Shown here piece by piece: positions 1 through 6,042 of a stretch of 7,046 bases of DNA. Position 1 is the first letter of the stretch. Each line of letters starts with the position of its first letter. Location: contig JAFDWD010000510.1 in NCBI GenBank assembly GCA_018268695.1, forward strand, positions 1-7,046, in the 5' to 3' direction. Under the pieces are notes generated by a model. The model searched no databases. It was not told where the DNA came from and saw only the letters and a list, made by a program, of their open reading frames with translations. This stretch comes from Actinomycetota bacterium (GTDB lineage: Bacteria; Actinomycetota; Thermoleophilia; Solirubrobacterales; 70-9). Position numbers and translations under genes: made by a program.

Positions 1-405
1 CACGTGGTTGTTGGTGAGGATGTGCCCCTTTTCGTCGATGACGATGCCCGAGCCGGTCGCGGTGCCGCCGCCCTGCGATTCCGGTTCGCCGAAGGGATTG
101 AAGCTTTCCGCCGATTCTTCCGGCGGGATCGTCGATTCGATGAACGCCACACCGTTGCCGTCACGCTTATAGATCTCGTCGACGGTGTTGGTGCCTTCGC
201 TGCCGCTTTCGCCACCCGAACCGGTCGAGGCGACCGGGGCGCTCATCGTCTGCTGGACCGTGGTGGTGCCACCGCCCTTCGACTTGACCGCGCCGGTCAG
301 CAGCAGGACCGAGCCGATCACGGCAACCACCAGCCCACCGAGCAGGGCCGAGCCGAACGACGAACGGAAGAAACCCTTCTTCTCGGGCTTTGGTTGCTCA
401 TCCAT
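1..405 (-). CDS. HtrA/DegP-family trypsin-like serine protease, N-terminal part (cut by window edge)
   Basis: The 135 visible residues start at ATG 405-403 and run off the window. Residues 1-17 are a charged cytoplasmic tail rich in Lys and Glu. Residues 18-40 are one hydrophobic segment (GSALLGGLVVAVIGSVLLLT), a signal anchor placing the protease outside the membrane. A low-complexity Gly/Ser/Thr linker follows to about residue 75, then IYKRDGNGVAFIEST (78-92), where the protease fold begins. TGSGIVIDEKGHILTNNHV (117-135) is the HtrA motif around the catalytic histidine, H134. The catalytic Asp and Ser and any PDZ domain lie beyond the edge. Family members degrade or refold damaged exported proteins; the substrate here is unknown. 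The gene follows trpC by 80 nt on the same strand and probably has its own promoter, because its role is unrelated to tryptophan. The Shine-Dalgarno is weak (AAGG about 14 nt upstream). Family assignment is firm; the exact paralogue is not. Confidence 0.9.
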   Translation of the reverse strand, partial: MDEQPKPEKKGFFRSSFGSALLGGLVVAVIGSVLLLTGAVKSKGGGTTTVQQTMSAPVASTGSGGESGSEGTNTVDEIYKRDGNGVAFIESTIPPEESAESFNPFGEPESQGGGTATGSGIVIDEKGHILTNNHV

Positions 406-485
406 GCCGGTCAGAATGCCTTGAACCTTTGATGCGGCGCTAAAGCCAGTCGAAAGGTTTTCTAAAGACCGCGGTGTCGCGCGGC
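406..485 (-). other. trpC-htrA intergenic region with candidate weak terminator and hairpin
   Basis: This 80-nt gap is the largest in the window. Just after the trpC stop, the minus-strand RNA can form a 5-bp stem CCGCG/CGCGG (484-480 with 473-469, 6-nt loop) followed by UCUUU (468-464). That is a poor intrinsic terminator: the stem is short and the U-run is broken. Further on, AACCTTT (plus strand 424-430) and AAAGGTT (453-459) form a 7-bp inverted repeat around a 22-nt loop. It has no U-tract, so it could be an operator or a 5'-UTR hairpin for the protease gene. The region is visibly more AT-rich than its neighbours, as expected for a promoter, but I find no convincing -35/-10 pair. The structures are read from sequence; their function is inferred. 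Confidence 0.3.
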
Positions 486-1286
486 CTAATAGAGGTGTTC
501 GCGGGTCTCGTCGGCGCCGGTGAGCTCGCGCGTCTTCAGCTCCGGATCCGGCGCGGTCATCAGCGCGCCGCCGATCAGCACCGCGTCGACACCGACCCGA
601 TCGAGCTCCATCAGCTCCTCGCGGCCGGAGATCCCGCTCTCGGCGACCACGGTCTTACCGGCGGGGACGTCGGGCATCAGCTCGAAGGTCGTCTGGATGT
701 CGACGCCCTGGCCGTCGAGATCGCGATTGTTGATCCCGATCACCTCGGCGTCGACCTCGAGCGCCCGCTCCAGCTCGTCGGCGTCGTGGACCTCGACCAG
801 GCAGTCGAGGTCGAGCGCCCGCGCCTCCTCGTAGAGGGAGGCGAGTTCCTTGTCGTCGAGCGCGCGGACGATCAGCAGCACCGCGTCGGCGCCGTTCACG
901 GCCGCCTCGTAGAGCTGGTAGGGCTCGACGATGAAGTCCTTGCGGATGATCGGCAGGCTCGCCGCGGTGCGCGCCGCGCGCAGGTCCTCCAGCGTGCCGC
1001 CGAAGTGCGGCATGTCGGTCAGCACCGAAAGGGCGGCCGCGCCGCCGCGCTCGTAGGCGGAGACCTGGGAGGCGACGTCGGCACCCGGCGCGATGTCGCC
1101 GATGCTCGGCGAGCGCCGCTTGAACTCGGCGATCAGGGACAGGCCGGGGCGGGTCAACGCCTCCTGGAACGGGCGGTCCTCGCCGCGTGCCGAGAGTCGT
1201 GCCTCAAGCTCCGCCTGCGGCAGCTCCCGCTTGCGTTCCTGCACCCCCTCCCGGGCGCCCTCGATCAGCTGCTCGATAATTCCCAC
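486..1286 (-). CDS. trpC: Indole-3-glycerol phosphate synthase
   Basis: This 266-aa TIM-barrel enzyme converts carboxyphenylamino-deoxyribulose phosphate to indole-3-glycerol phosphate in tryptophan synthesis. All the usual active-site motifs are present: IAEFKRRSPS (52-61, with E54 and K56), RKDFIVEPYQ (115-124, catalytic K116), CLVEVHD (162-168, E165), IGINNRDL (183-190, N186), VVAESGI (213-219, E216 and S217) and the phosphate-binding VLIGGALM (236-243). The start is taken as GTG 1286-1284, 14 nt after the trpD stop. The resulting N-terminus, GIIEQLIEGAREGVQERK, matches the family's leading helix. The frame stays open to 1586, but that extension lies inside trpD and reads as low-complexity Arg/Gly. 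No Shine-Dalgarno is visible before the GTG, so translation is probably coupled to trpD. The length is normal for a monofunctional TrpC, and there is no fused TrpF domain. Confidence 0.97.
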   Translation of the reverse strand: MGIIEQLIEGAREGVQERKRELPQAELEARLSARGEDRPFQEALTRPGLSLIAEFKRRSPSIGDIAPGADVASQVSAYERGGAAALSVLTDMPHFGGTLEDLRAARTAASLPIIRKDFIVEPYQLYEAAVNGADAVLLIVRALDDKELASLYEEARALDLDCLVEVHDADELERALEVDAEVIGINNRDLDGQGVDIQTTFELMPDVPAGKTVVAESGISGREELMELDRVGVDAVLIGGALMTAPDPELKTRELTGADETREHLY

Positions 1287-1300
1287 TGAACCCGGAAAGG

Positions 1301-2329
1301 TTATCCGGCCGCCGCGACCGTTGCCGCGATCAACCGCTCGAGCACGTCCGCTGCCGCCCCCGAGTCGATCGCCGCGGCGGCTTTCGCGACGCCCTCCTCT
1401 AGATCGGCGGCGAGCCCGCCGACGTAGATCGCCGCCGCGGCGTTCAGCAGCACGATGTCTCGCTGGGGGCCGGTCTCGCCGGCCAGCACGGCGCGGGTGA
1501 TCGCGGCGTTGTCGTCCGGCGTGCCGCCCGCGATTTCCGCCAGGTCCAGGGGCGCGAGGCCGAACTGGCCGGGCTCGACGAACCACTCCGCGGTGCGGCC
1601 CTCGAAGACCTCGATCACGCGGGTCGTCGCCGAGAGGGACAGCTCATCCACCCCGTCCTCGGCGCTCACCACCAGGGCCCGCTGCACCCCGAGCCCGATC
1701 AGGGCCTCGGCGATCGTCTCCTGGTACTTGCGATCGGCCACGCCGACCAGCTGGCGGGTGGCGCCGGCCGGGTTGGTCAGCGGGCCGAGGAAGTTGAAGA
1801 CCGTGCGTACCCCGAGGCCCTCGCGGGCCGGGCGGACGTGGGAGGTGGCCGAGTGGTGGCGCGGAGCGAACATGAACCCGAAGCCGACTTCGTCGATGCA
1901 GCGGGCGACGTCCTCGGGACCCAGTTCGATCGCGACGCCGAGCGCCTCGAGCAGGTCGGCCGACCCCGATTTCGAGGTCGCCGAGCGATTGCCGTGCTTG
2001 GCGATCGCGCAGCCCGCCCCGGCGGCGACCAGGGCAGCGGTGGTCGAGACGTTGAAGGTGGTCGGCCCGCCGCCGGTCCCCGCCGTGTCGACGAGGTCAG
2101 GGCGGTTGGCGTGCACGGAGTCGGCCAGCTCACGCATCGTCCGCGCCAGCCCGACCAGCTCCGAGACCGTCTCCCCCTTCGCCCGCAGCGCGATCAGGAA
2201 GGCGCCGGTCTGGATCGGCTCGGTGCGGCCTTCCATGATCTCGGCGAGGACGGTCGACGCATGGTCGGCGGTCAGGTTCTCCCCGGCGCAGACGGCGTCG
2301 ATCGCGCGGCTGACGACATCGTTAGGCAT
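1301..2329 (-). CDS. trpD: Anthranilate phosphoribosyltransferase
   Basis: The 342-aa product joins anthranilate to PRPP, giving phosphoribosyl-anthranilate and pyrophosphate. A helical N-terminal domain (about 1-70) carries the glycosyltransferase family 3 fold. The PRPP-binding loop DTAGTGG lies at 81-87, followed by NVST (93-96) and KHGNR (111-115). VRPAREGLGVRTVFNFLGPL (165-184) includes the anthranilate-contacting arginine region. DGVDEL (226-231) supplies the acidic pair D228/E229 that binds the metal. The start ATG 2329-2327 has a strong Shine-Dalgarno, GAGGAGGG at 2345-2338, inside the end of trpG. The two genes overlap by 8 nt (ATGCCTAA), which suggests translational coupling and balanced production with the anthranilate synthase subunits. 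No active-site residue appears to be missing, and the length is normal for the family. Confidence 0.97.
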   Translation of the reverse strand: MPNDVVSRAIDAVCAGENLTADHASTVLAEIMEGRTEPIQTGAFLIALRAKGETVSELVGLARTMRELADSVHANRPDLVDTAGTGGGPTTFNVSTTAALVAAGAGCAIAKHGNRSATSKSGSADLLEALGVAIELGPEDVARCIDEVGFGFMFAPRHHSATSHVRPAREGLGVRTVFNFLGPLTNPAGATRQLVGVADRKYQETIAEALIGLGVQRALVVSAEDGVDELSLSATTRVIEVFEGRTAEWFVEPGQFGLAPLDLAEIAGGTPDDNAAITRAVLAGETGPQRDIVLLNAAAAIYVGGLAADLEEGVAKAAAAIDSGAAADVLERLIAATVAAAG

Positions 2330-2897
2330 GAGCGACGCCCTCCTCGAGGAAGTTCTTCAACAGGTGTTTGCCGTGGGGAGTGAGGACCGACTCGGGGTGG
2401 AACTGGACACCCTCGACCGGCAGCTCACGGTGACGCGCGCCCATCACCACGTCGCCGAGGTGGGCGGTCAGCTCCAGCTCGTCGGGCAGATCGGGATCGG
2501 CGATCAGCGAGTGGTAGCGGCCGGCCACCATCGGCGTCGGCAAGCCGGCGTAGACCGAGCGCCCGTCGTGCTGGATCTCGGCATCCTTGCCGTGCACCGG
2601 ATCGCCCTGGACCACCTTGCCACCGAACTCCTCCACCATCGCCTGGTGCCCGAGGCAGACGCCGAGCGTCGGCGTGCCCGCCTCGGCGAAGGCGCGGATC
2701 GCGGCGCCGGAGATGCCCGCCTCGGCGGGCGTGCAGGGGCCGGGCGAGACGACGAGGCGGTCGGGCCGCCGATCCAGCAGCTCCTCGACCGTCGCCCTGT
2801 CGTTGCGGACGACCTCGAGCTCGGCCCCGAGCTCGCCCAGGTACTGGACCAGGTTGTAGGTGAAGGAGTCGTAGTTGTCGATGACCAAGACGTTCAT
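2322..2897 (-). CDS. trpG: Anthranilate synthase component II, glutamine amidotransferase subunit
   Basis: This 191-aa class I glutamine amidotransferase hydrolyses glutamine and passes ammonia to TrpE. It opens with the family signature VLVIDNYDSFTYNLVQYL (3-20). SPGPCTP (51-57) is the oxyanion-strand motif, GVCLGHQ (79-85) carries the nucleophile C81, and GVQFHPES (163-170) carries H167 and E169 to complete the triad. The start is ATG 2897-2895, because the family always begins at this beta-strand; the upstream in-frame extension lies within trpE and has no similarity. The gap from the trpE stop is 17 nt, without a recognisable Shine-Dalgarno. The same protein type can serve PabB in folate synthesis (TrpG/PabA sharing). 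The position between trpE and trpD makes tryptophan its main role, and dual use cannot be excluded. Confidence 0.97.
   Translation of the reverse strand: MNVLVIDNYDSFTYNLVQYLGELGAELEVVRNDRATVEELLDRRPDRLVVSPGPCTPAEAGISGAAIRAFAEAGTPTLGVCLGHQAMVEEFGGKVVQGDPVHGKDAEIQHDGRSVYAGLPTPMVAGRYHSLIADPDLPDELELTAHLGDVVMGARHRELPVEGVQFHPESVLTPHGKHLLKNFLEEGVAHA
2338..2345 (-). promoter_or_regulatory. Ribosome binding site for trpD
   Basis: GAGGAGGG lies 8 nt before the trpD ATG and within the last codons of trpG. It is the strongest Shine-Dalgarno in the trp block and fixes the trpD start at 2329. Confidence 0.8.
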
Positions 2898-2914
2898 AGG
2901 TGTGCTGTCGCTTG

Positions 2915-4474
2915 TCAGGTCCAATCCGGCTGGGCGCAGGCGATCTCGACCGCGCGGAAGACCGCGCGCGCCTTGTTCACCGACTCGTTCCACTCGTAGC
3001 TCGGTTTCGCGTCGACCACGGTCCCGCCGCCCGCCTGCACGTGGAGGCGGCCGTCCTTGACCACCACGGTGCGGATGTGGATCGCCGTGTCGAGGTCCCC
3101 GTTCCAGGAGAGATAGCCGATCGCGCCGCCGTAGCCGCCCCGCTTGACCGGCTCGAGCTCGTCGATGATCTGCATCGCGCGGACCTTGGGCGCGCCGGAG
3201 AGCGTCCCCGCCGGGAGGCTCGATCGCAACACGTCCATCGCCGAGACGTCCTCGCGCAGCCTGCCGGTGACCTTGCTGACGATGTGGAGGACGTGCGAGT
3301 AGGTCTCGATCGTCATCAGCTCGTCGACCGAGACCGAGCCGTACTCGCAGACGCGGCCGAGGTCGTTGCGGCCGAGGTCGACCAGCATCACGTGCTCGGC
3401 CCGCTCCTTCGGGTCGTTGATCAGGCGCTCGGCCAGGCGGCGGTCCTCCTCGGCAGACTTGCCGCGCGGTGAGGTGCCGGCGATCGGCCGCGTCTCGACG
3501 ATCCCGTCGTGGACCCGGACCAAGGGCTCGGGCGAGGCGCCGGCGATCTGGAAGTCGCCGAACTCGAGGAAGTACATGTACGGCGAGGGGTTGACCGCGC
3601 GCAGGCCGCGGTAGAGGGAGAACGCCTCGACCGGGGCGTCGGCGCTGAAGCGCTGCGAGGGGACGACCTGGAAGGCGTCGCCGGCGCGGACGTACTCGAT
3701 GATCCGGGAGACGGCGCCTTCGAAGTCCTCGCGCTCGAAGTTCGAGGTGAACTCGGGCGGCTCGGCGATGCTCGGCGCGGCGGGCTGCGGGACGGCGCCG
3801 CGCAGGCGCTCGCGCATCTCCGCGATCGTCGCCGCGGCGCGGCCGTATTCGGCGTCGAAGTCGTCCTCGCCCTCGGTGTGGACGCAGGCGAGGATCGTCA
3901 GCTCGTGGCGCAGGTGGTCGAAGACCAGCATCGCGTCGGTGACCATCAGGGCCATGTCGGGAAGCCCAAGCTCATCCGGGTTCGGCTCGCCGAGCGGCTC
4001 GACCGTCCGCACCAGGTCGTAGCCGAAGAAGCCGACGGCGCCACCTGTGAACGGCGGCAGATCGGGCACCGGCGCGGGCTTGTAGCGCGCGAAGCGAGTG
4101 GCGACGGCGCCGTAGGGATCGGCCTCGGGCTCGACCTTCGTCGGCTCGCCGCCCAGCGTCGCGGCACGGCCGCTCCATTCCGAGAGCTCCCCGTCACTCC
4201 AGCGCAGCACCGCCCGCGGCCGCAGGCCGACGAACGAGTAACGGCCGACCTGGCCCTGCTCGGCGGACTCCAGCAGGAAGCACGGCGCCCCCTCGGGCTC
4301 CCCGGCGCGCAGCTTGAGAAAGGCCGAGACCGGGGTCTCGGTGTCCTCGACGAAGCGCGCGCGGACAGGGACCACGTTGCCCTCACGGGCCAGCTCGCGC
4401 GCCTCCTCGAGAGTCGGCGTGAGCCGCAGCTCGGACTGATATCGCGCTTCGGTTTCCATGGCGTCGGAGACCAT
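2915..4474 (-). CDS. trpE: Anthranilate synthase component I
   Basis: The product (519 aa from ATG 4474, or 514 aa from ATG 4459) makes anthranilate from chorismate using ammonia from TrpG. It is the committed and normally feedback-inhibited step of the pathway. The N-terminal half has GNVVPV (32-37) and LLES (67-70), the tryptophan-binding element of the allosteric site, and NPSPYMYFL (295-303) belongs to the same site, so inhibition by Trp is expected. The chorismate-binding domain has PIAGTSPRG (330-338), DLGRNDLGRV (366-375), H397 in HVLHIVS, LPAGTLSGAPK (420-430) and the metal-site region EWNESVNKARA (494-504). The AGT-type PIAGT motif favours an anthranilate/ADC synthase-class enzyme over isochorismate synthase. 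The start is uncertain: ATG 4474 follows a GGCGG about 10 nt upstream, while ATG 4459 (METEARY) lies in the arm of a long inverted repeat. The gene is 30 nt after hisIE. Confidence 0.96.
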   Translation of the reverse strand: MVSDAMETEARYQSELRLTPTLEEARELAREGNVVPVRARFVEDTETPVSAFLKLRAGEPEGAPCFLLESAEQGQVGRYSFVGLRPRAVLRWSDGELSEWSGRAATLGGEPTKVEPEADPYGAVATRFARYKPAPVPDLPPFTGGAVGFFGYDLVRTVEPLGEPNPDELGLPDMALMVTDAMLVFDHLRHELTILACVHTEGEDDFDAEYGRAAATIAEMRERLRGAVPQPAAPSIAEPPEFTSNFEREDFEGAVSRIIEYVRAGDAFQVVPSQRFSADAPVEAFSLYRGLRAVNPSPYMYFLEFGDFQIAGASPEPLVRVHDGIVETRPIAGTSPRGKSAEEDRRLAERLINDPKERAEHVMLVDLGRNDLGRVCEYGSVSVDELMTIETYSHVLHIVSKVTGRLREDVSAMDVLRSSLPAGTLSGAPKVRAMQIIDELEPVKRGGYGGAIGYLSWNGDLDTAIHIRTVVVKDGRLHVQAGGGTVVDAKPSYEWNESVNKARAVFRAVEIACAQPDWT

Positions 4475-4502
4475 CAGATTGCGACCGCCGCCATGGAAAC
4501 CG
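4450..4502. repeat. Perfect 14-bp inverted repeat across the trpE start (candidate RNA hairpin or operator)
   Basis: CGGTTTCCATGGCG (4450-4463) and CGCCATGGAAACCG (4489-4502) are exact reverse complements separated by 25 nt. Each contains CCATGG. In the trpE mRNA the stem continues past one G/A mismatch (4488/4464) with three more pairs (4487-4485 with 4467-4465), leaving a 17-nt loop at 4484-4468. The loop holds the AUG at 4474-4472; the AUG at 4459-4457 is buried in the 3' arm. The 5' arm starts two bases after the hisIE stop codon. There is no U-tract, so it does not look like an intrinsic terminator. The repeat itself is directly seen; a regulatory role is inferred. Confidence 0.95.
4474..4494 (-). 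CDS. Possible six-codon upstream ORF overlapping the trpE start
   Basis: An ATG in the 5' arm of the inverted repeat (4494-4492) opens a reading frame MAAVAI ending in TGA at 4476-4474. The last base of that stop is the first base of the trpE ATG at 4474 (TGATG), the classic arrangement for termination-reinitiation coupling. No Shine-Dalgarno precedes it and it contains no Trp codon, so it is not a standard attenuation leader peptide. It could be fortuitous, because an ATG in one arm follows automatically from the CCATGG in the other. Confidence 0.2.
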   Translation of the reverse strand: MAAVAI

Positions 4503-4504
4503 TG

Positions 4505-5116
4505 CTAGCGGCTACGGGCATTCAGCTCCTCGAACACCGCCGCCTGCGGGACCCCGCGGGAGGCCAGGAGCACGGCTAGGTGGTAGATCACGTCGGCGGC
4601 CTCTTCGGCGACCCGCTCGTCGGTCTCCTCGCGGGCGGCGCGGACGACCTCCTCGGCCTCCTCCTCGACCTTTTCGCCGATCAGGGTCGGGTTGTCGAGC
4701 AGCTCGACCGTGTAGCTGCCCTCGGGGCGCTCGGCGGCGCGGCTGCGCAGCGTGCGCTCCAGCGCCGGGAGCTCCTCGAAGGCGACCCGGTCCGGCGCCT
4801 CGCCTCCGACCTCGCGGTAGAAGCAGGTCCGTTCCCCGGTGTGGCAGGCGGGCCCGGCCGGGGTGACAAGCGCCAGGACCGCATCCCCGTCGCAGTCGTA
4901 GCGGAGCTGTCTCACGGCCATCGTCGCGCCCGAGGTTTCGCCTTTGCGCCAGATCTCGTCGCGGGAGCGGCTGAAGAAGTGCATCTCCCCGGTGTCCCGC
5001 GTCAGCTCCAGGGCTTTCCGGTTGGCCCAGGCGAACATCAGGACCTCGCCGGTCCCCTCGTCCTGCACCACGACCGGCACCAGGCCGCGCTCGTCGAAAG
5101 AGATCTCGTCCAACAT
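4505..5116 (-). CDS. hisIE: Bifunctional phosphoribosyl-AMP cyclohydrolase / phosphoribosyl-ATP pyrophosphatase
   Basis: This 203-aa fusion carries out the second and third steps of histidine synthesis: HisE removes pyrophosphate from PR-ATP, and HisI opens the adenine ring of PR-AMP. The HisI domain (about 1-110) has SRDEIWRKGETSG (51-63), the metal-binding DCDGD (74-78), and the zinc cysteines C75, C91 and C98 (CHTGERTC). The HisE domain (about 115-203) has the MazG-like acidic helices EKVEEEAEEV (148-157) and EEAADVIYHL (171-180). The start is ATG 5116-5114, 29 nt after era, where the family N-terminus FDERGLVPVVVQD begins. There is no Shine-Dalgarno, but a TACGAT hexamer lies 7 nt upstream, which suggests leaderless transcription. 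HisI and HisE are separate proteins in many actinobacteria, so the fusion is a useful lineage marker. The neighbouring trpE suggests a shared his-trp neighbourhood. Confidence 0.96.
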   Translation of the reverse strand: MLDEISFDERGLVPVVVQDEGTGEVLMFAWANRKALELTRDTGEMHFFSRSRDEIWRKGETSGATMAVRQLRYDCDGDAVLALVTPAGPACHTGERTCFYREVGGEAPDRVAFEELPALERTLRSRAAERPEGSYTVELLDNPTLIGEKVEEEAEEVVRAAREETDERVAEEAADVIYHLAVLLASRGVPQAAVFEELNARSR

Positions 5117-5123
5117 GAGAGGG

Positions 5124-5129
5124 ATCGTA
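5124..5129 (-). promoter_or_regulatory. Candidate -10 element for leaderless hisIE transcription
   Basis: The minus strand reads TACGAT followed by CCCTCTC and then the hisIE ATG. TACGAT fits the actinobacterial TANNNT -10 consensus, and the 7-nt spacing would put the transcript start on or next to the A of ATG. This would explain the absent Shine-Dalgarno. No good -35 is seen at 17-19 nt upstream (CGAGTA at 17). A TANNNT match arises often by chance, so the call is tentative. Confidence 0.35.
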
Positions 5130-5145
5130 GACGGCTCGGGGCCCG

Positions 5146-6042
5146 CTACTCGATGCCGAGGCGGTCGAGCATGTCCTCGTCCCGGCGCCAGTTGCGTCGC
5201 ACCCGGACCTGCAGGTCGAGATGGACCTTGGCCTCGAGCTCGCGCTCCAGCGAGCGGCGGGCGGCGGTGCCGATCTCGCCGATCTTCGTCCCGCCGCGGC
5301 CGATCAGGATGCCCTTCTGGGACTCCGTCTCCGCCCAGATTTCGGCGGTGATGACGACCAGGCCGTCGTCGCGCGGCTCCACCGAGGTCACTTTCACCTC
5401 GACCGAGTGCGGGATCTCCTGGCGCGTGCGATTCAGCACCTGCTCGCGGATCAGCTCGGCGAGGAGCAGCTCCGAGGACTGGTCGGAGGAGTCCTCCGGC
5501 GGGTACATGTAGGGGCCCTCGGGGATCAGCTCGCCGAGGCGATGGAGGAGGTCGTCGAGGCCCGTGCCGGCGCGGGCGCTGATCGGGAACACCTCGTCGA
5601 CGCCGGGCAGCTCGGCCGCGTCGGAGAGCGCCTTGACGGTGCCGCCGCGGGCGAGCTGATCGCACTTGTTGACCGCGCAGATCACCGGGATGTCGTTGCG
5701 CGCCGCTTTCAGCAGGCCGGCGATGAAGCGGTCGCCAGGGCCGACGCCCTCCTCGCCGTTGATCACCAGCAGGGCCACGTCGGAATCGGCGAGCTCACGT
5801 TCCACCCGATGCTGCATCCGTTTGGTCAGCGCGTCGCGGGGGCGCTGCACGCCGGGCAGGTCGACAAGGACCAGTTGGCGTTCGGCCTCGAGGTCGGTCG
5901 CGACGCCGCGGATCGCCCGGCGCGTCGTCTGCGGGCGCATCGAGACGATCGCGACGTGTCGGCCCACCAGGGCGTTGACCAGCGTCGACTTGCCGACGTT
6001 GGGGCGGCCCGCGAGCCCGACGAACCCGGAGCGCGTGGTCAT
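5146..6042 (-). CDS. era: Ribosome-assembly GTPase Era
   Basis: Era is a 298-aa GTPase that binds the 3' end of 16S rRNA and helps mature the 30S subunit. The GTPase motifs are in order: G1 GRPNVGKS (12-19), G2 region PQTTR (37-41), G3 DLPG (61-64), G4 NKCD (125-128) and G5 SAR (155-157). The C-terminal KH domain has the RNA-binding GxxG loop as GRGG (248-251) within ILIGRGGTKIGEIG, and ends in the typical VRVRRNWRRDEDMLDRLG. G3 normally reads DTPG in Era, so the T-to-L change is a small oddity. The start ATG 6042-6040 overlaps the ybeY stop (ATGA). A Shine-Dalgarno GGAAGG (6057-6052) sits 9 nt upstream, inside ybeY. Coupling to ybeY agrees with their shared role in 16S rRNA maturation. Confidence 0.97.
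   Translation of the reverse strand: MTTRSGFVGLAGRPNVGKSTLVNALVGRHVAIVSMRPQTTRRAIRGVATDLEAERQLVLVDLPGVQRPRDALTKRMQHRVERELADSDVALLVINGEEGVGPGDRFIAGLLKAARNDIPVICAVNKCDQLARGGTVKALSDAAELPGVDEVFPISARAGTGLDDLLHRLGELIPEGPYMYPPEDSSDQSSELLLAELIREQVLNRTRQEIPHSVEVKVTSVEPRDDGLVVITAEIWAETESQKGILIGRGGTKIGEIGTAARRSLERELEAKVHLDLQVRVRRNWRRDEDMLDRLGIE

Noticed and set aside
413..418. CATTCT 7 nt before the htrA-type ATG as a leaderless -10 element
   Set aside because: The spacing mimics hisIE, but the hexamer does not start with TA, no -35 is apparent, and the match is too weak to annotate.
1287..1586. Upstream extension of the trpC frame to an ATG-type start at 1586
   Set aside because: It overlaps trpD entirely and translates to Arg/Gly-rich low-complexity sequence. 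The conserved TrpC N-terminus begins at GTG 1286.
2898..2993. Upstream extension of trpG to 2993
   Set aside because: It lies within the end of trpE; the amidotransferase domain begins exactly at ATG 2897.
1455..2999. 514-codon open frame on the plus strand opposite trpD and trpG
   Set aside because: It is antisense to two genes with complete catalytic motifs, its translation is Arg/Ser/Pro/Ala-rich without recognisable domains, and long antisense frames are expected at this GC content.
4450..4507. Classical trp attenuator or intrinsic terminator before trpE
   Set aside because: The hairpin has no following U-tract, there is no leader peptide with tandem Trp codons, and the structure overlaps the coding start. 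No T-box sequence is seen in the 30-nt gap.
3509..4579. 356-codon plus-strand open frame opposite trpE
   Set aside because: It is antisense to trpE and shows only low-complexity Arg/Gly/Leu-rich sequence with no motif.
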